Below, in pieces: positions 63,271 to 64,000 of a DNA stretch of 64,000 nucleotides. Below the pieces are notes generated by a model, which was not told the origin of the DNA, ran no database searches, and saw nothing but the letters and a program-made list of their open reading frames with translations. The stretch's first letter is position 1; every line of letters begins with the position of its first letter. Made by a program: the position numbers and the translations under genes. The DNA is from Natranaerovirga pectinivora (GTDB lineage Bacteria; Bacillota; Clostridia; Lachnospirales; DSM-24629): assembly GCF_004342165.1 (NCBI RefSeq), contig NZ_SMAL01000001.1, forward strand, positions 186,001 to 250,000, in the 5' to 3' direction.

Positions 63271-64000
63271 TGTTGGGTAAAATAATAAAAGGTATTGCAG
63301 GCTTTTATTATGTTCATATACCAACAGAGGGTGTTTATGAATGTAAGGCAAAAGGAATTTTTAGAAAAGACAATATAAAACCATTAGTAGGAGACAATGT
63401 TGAAGTAGAAATACTTGATAAAGATAACTTTCTCGGTAACATTGTAAAAATTATGCCTAGAAAAAATGAACTCATAAGGCCTCTGGTCTCAAATATTGAT
63501 CAAGTAATCATTGTTTTTGCCGTTACAGATCCAGACCCTAATTATAATTTGCTGGATAGATTTTTAGTAGCAATCGAAAAGGAAAATATTGATATTATAA
63601 TTTGTTTTAATAAAATAGATATATTAGATGAAGTTAAAGTTAATAATATTATTTCCGTCTACAAAAATGTAGGGTATAAGGTGATTACCACCAGTACTCT
63701 AAAAATTGAAGGAATCGATAATATAAAAGATGTTTTAAAGGACAAAACATCTGTATTTGCAGGACCTTCTGGTGTTGGAAAATCATCAATTTTAAACGAA
63801 TTACAAGACAAAGTAAAGATGGAAACAGGAGAAATTAGTGCTAAAATAAAAAGAGGAAAGCACACTACGAGACATGCGGAATTAATGTCTTTTGATGATA
63901 CAAGTTATATTGTGGATACGCCTGGATTTAGTTCTATATTTTTAAATGAAATTGAAGCTAAAGATCTTAGAGAATATTTTATTGAGTTTTTAAAATATAA
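63270..64000 (+). CDS. rsgA: ribosome biogenesis GTPase RsgA, cut by the window end
   Basis: RsgA is a late 30S assembly factor. The visible 243 residues show the OB domain (GKIIKGIAGFYYV, PLVGDNVEV) and the circularly permuted GTPase: FNKID (G4), then AGPSGVGKSSIL (G1) near residue 168, and VDTPGFSS (G3). The C-terminal zinc domain lies beyond the window. AGAGGAGG precedes ATG 63270, which shares a base with the prkC stop. Confidence 0.94.
   Translation, partial: MLGKIIKGIAGFYYVHIPTEGVYECKAKGIFRKDNIKPLVGDNVEVEILDKDNFLGNIVKIMPRKNELIRPLVSNIDQVIIVFAVTDPDPNYNLLDRFLVAIEKENIDIIICFNKIDILDEVKVNNIISVYKNVGYKVITTSTLKIEGIDNIKDVLKDKTSVFAGPSGVGKSSILNELQDKVKMETGEISAKIKRGKHTTRHAELMSFDDTSYIVDTPGFSSIFLNEIEAKDLREYFIEFLKY

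Overview
The window is an AT-rich chromosomal segment of an endospore-forming, anaerobic clostridial Firmicute. The evidence is a complete spoIIIA operon, sigK, spoIVB, spo0A and CotF-like coat genes, strong AGGAGG-type ribosome binding sites, and frequent TTG and GTG starts. An OLE RNA with its membrane partner OapA, a type IV pilus locus and a two-catalytic-domain pectate lyase point to a plant-polysaccharide-using anaerobe from an extreme (for example saline or alkaline) habitat, perhaps near the Lachnospirales. That placement is inference. All genes but one (rqcH) lie on the + strand. No tRNA, rRNA, insertion sequence, prophage or CRISPR array was seen.

Layout. 1-6094: the tail of a Fur-family regulator, RNase J, MltG, the tRNA wobble-uridine pair TrmR/TrhP, and an uninterrupted sigK. 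6141-20075: a type IV pilus island (pilB, pilT, pilC, pilA, pilD, a pilM-pilN fusion, pilO, minor pilins). It includes one prepilin fused to a von Willebrand A domain, one fused to a lectin-like LamG domain, and a second minor-pilin operon ending in a large beta-helix PilX-like protein. 20166-24350: yqeG, aroE, aroK, aroQ, an M24 peptidase and efp. 24361-29986: spoIIIAA to AH, with a MITE-like element of about 310 bp between AF and AG. 30059-41268: Asp23-like gene, nusB, xseAB, ispA, yuiD-like gene, OLE RNA, oapA, dxs, tlyA, nadK, argR, recN. 41452-44585: spoIVB, spo0A and two small coat-like genes. 44753-49165: a probable PAS-gene fossil, a regulatory region with a possible leader peptide, and the 1334-residue pectate lyase. 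49177-64000: rqcH (minus strand), then yicC, remA, gmk, rpoZ, priA, def, fmt, a zinc peptidase, rsmB, rlmN, PP2C phosphatase, prkC and the start of rsgA.

How the genes fit together. The spo0A/spoIVB/spoIIIA/sigK set covers sporulation from commitment, through the channel between mother cell and forespore, to the late mother-cell sigma factor. The OLE locus sits among isoprenoid genes (ispA, dxs), the arrangement known for OLE RNA in other extremophilic Firmicutes. The pilus locus appears to encode a retractable type IV pilus with adhesive modular pilins. A lectin-bearing pilus and a secreted pectinase in one genome suggest attachment to and digestion of plant cell wall, but this link is inferred. 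The last 15 kb is a standard Firmicute housekeeping cluster for translation quality control, replication restart and Ser/Thr signalling. Several intergenic gaps hold palindromic repeats, three of them sharing a CAAGGAA core.
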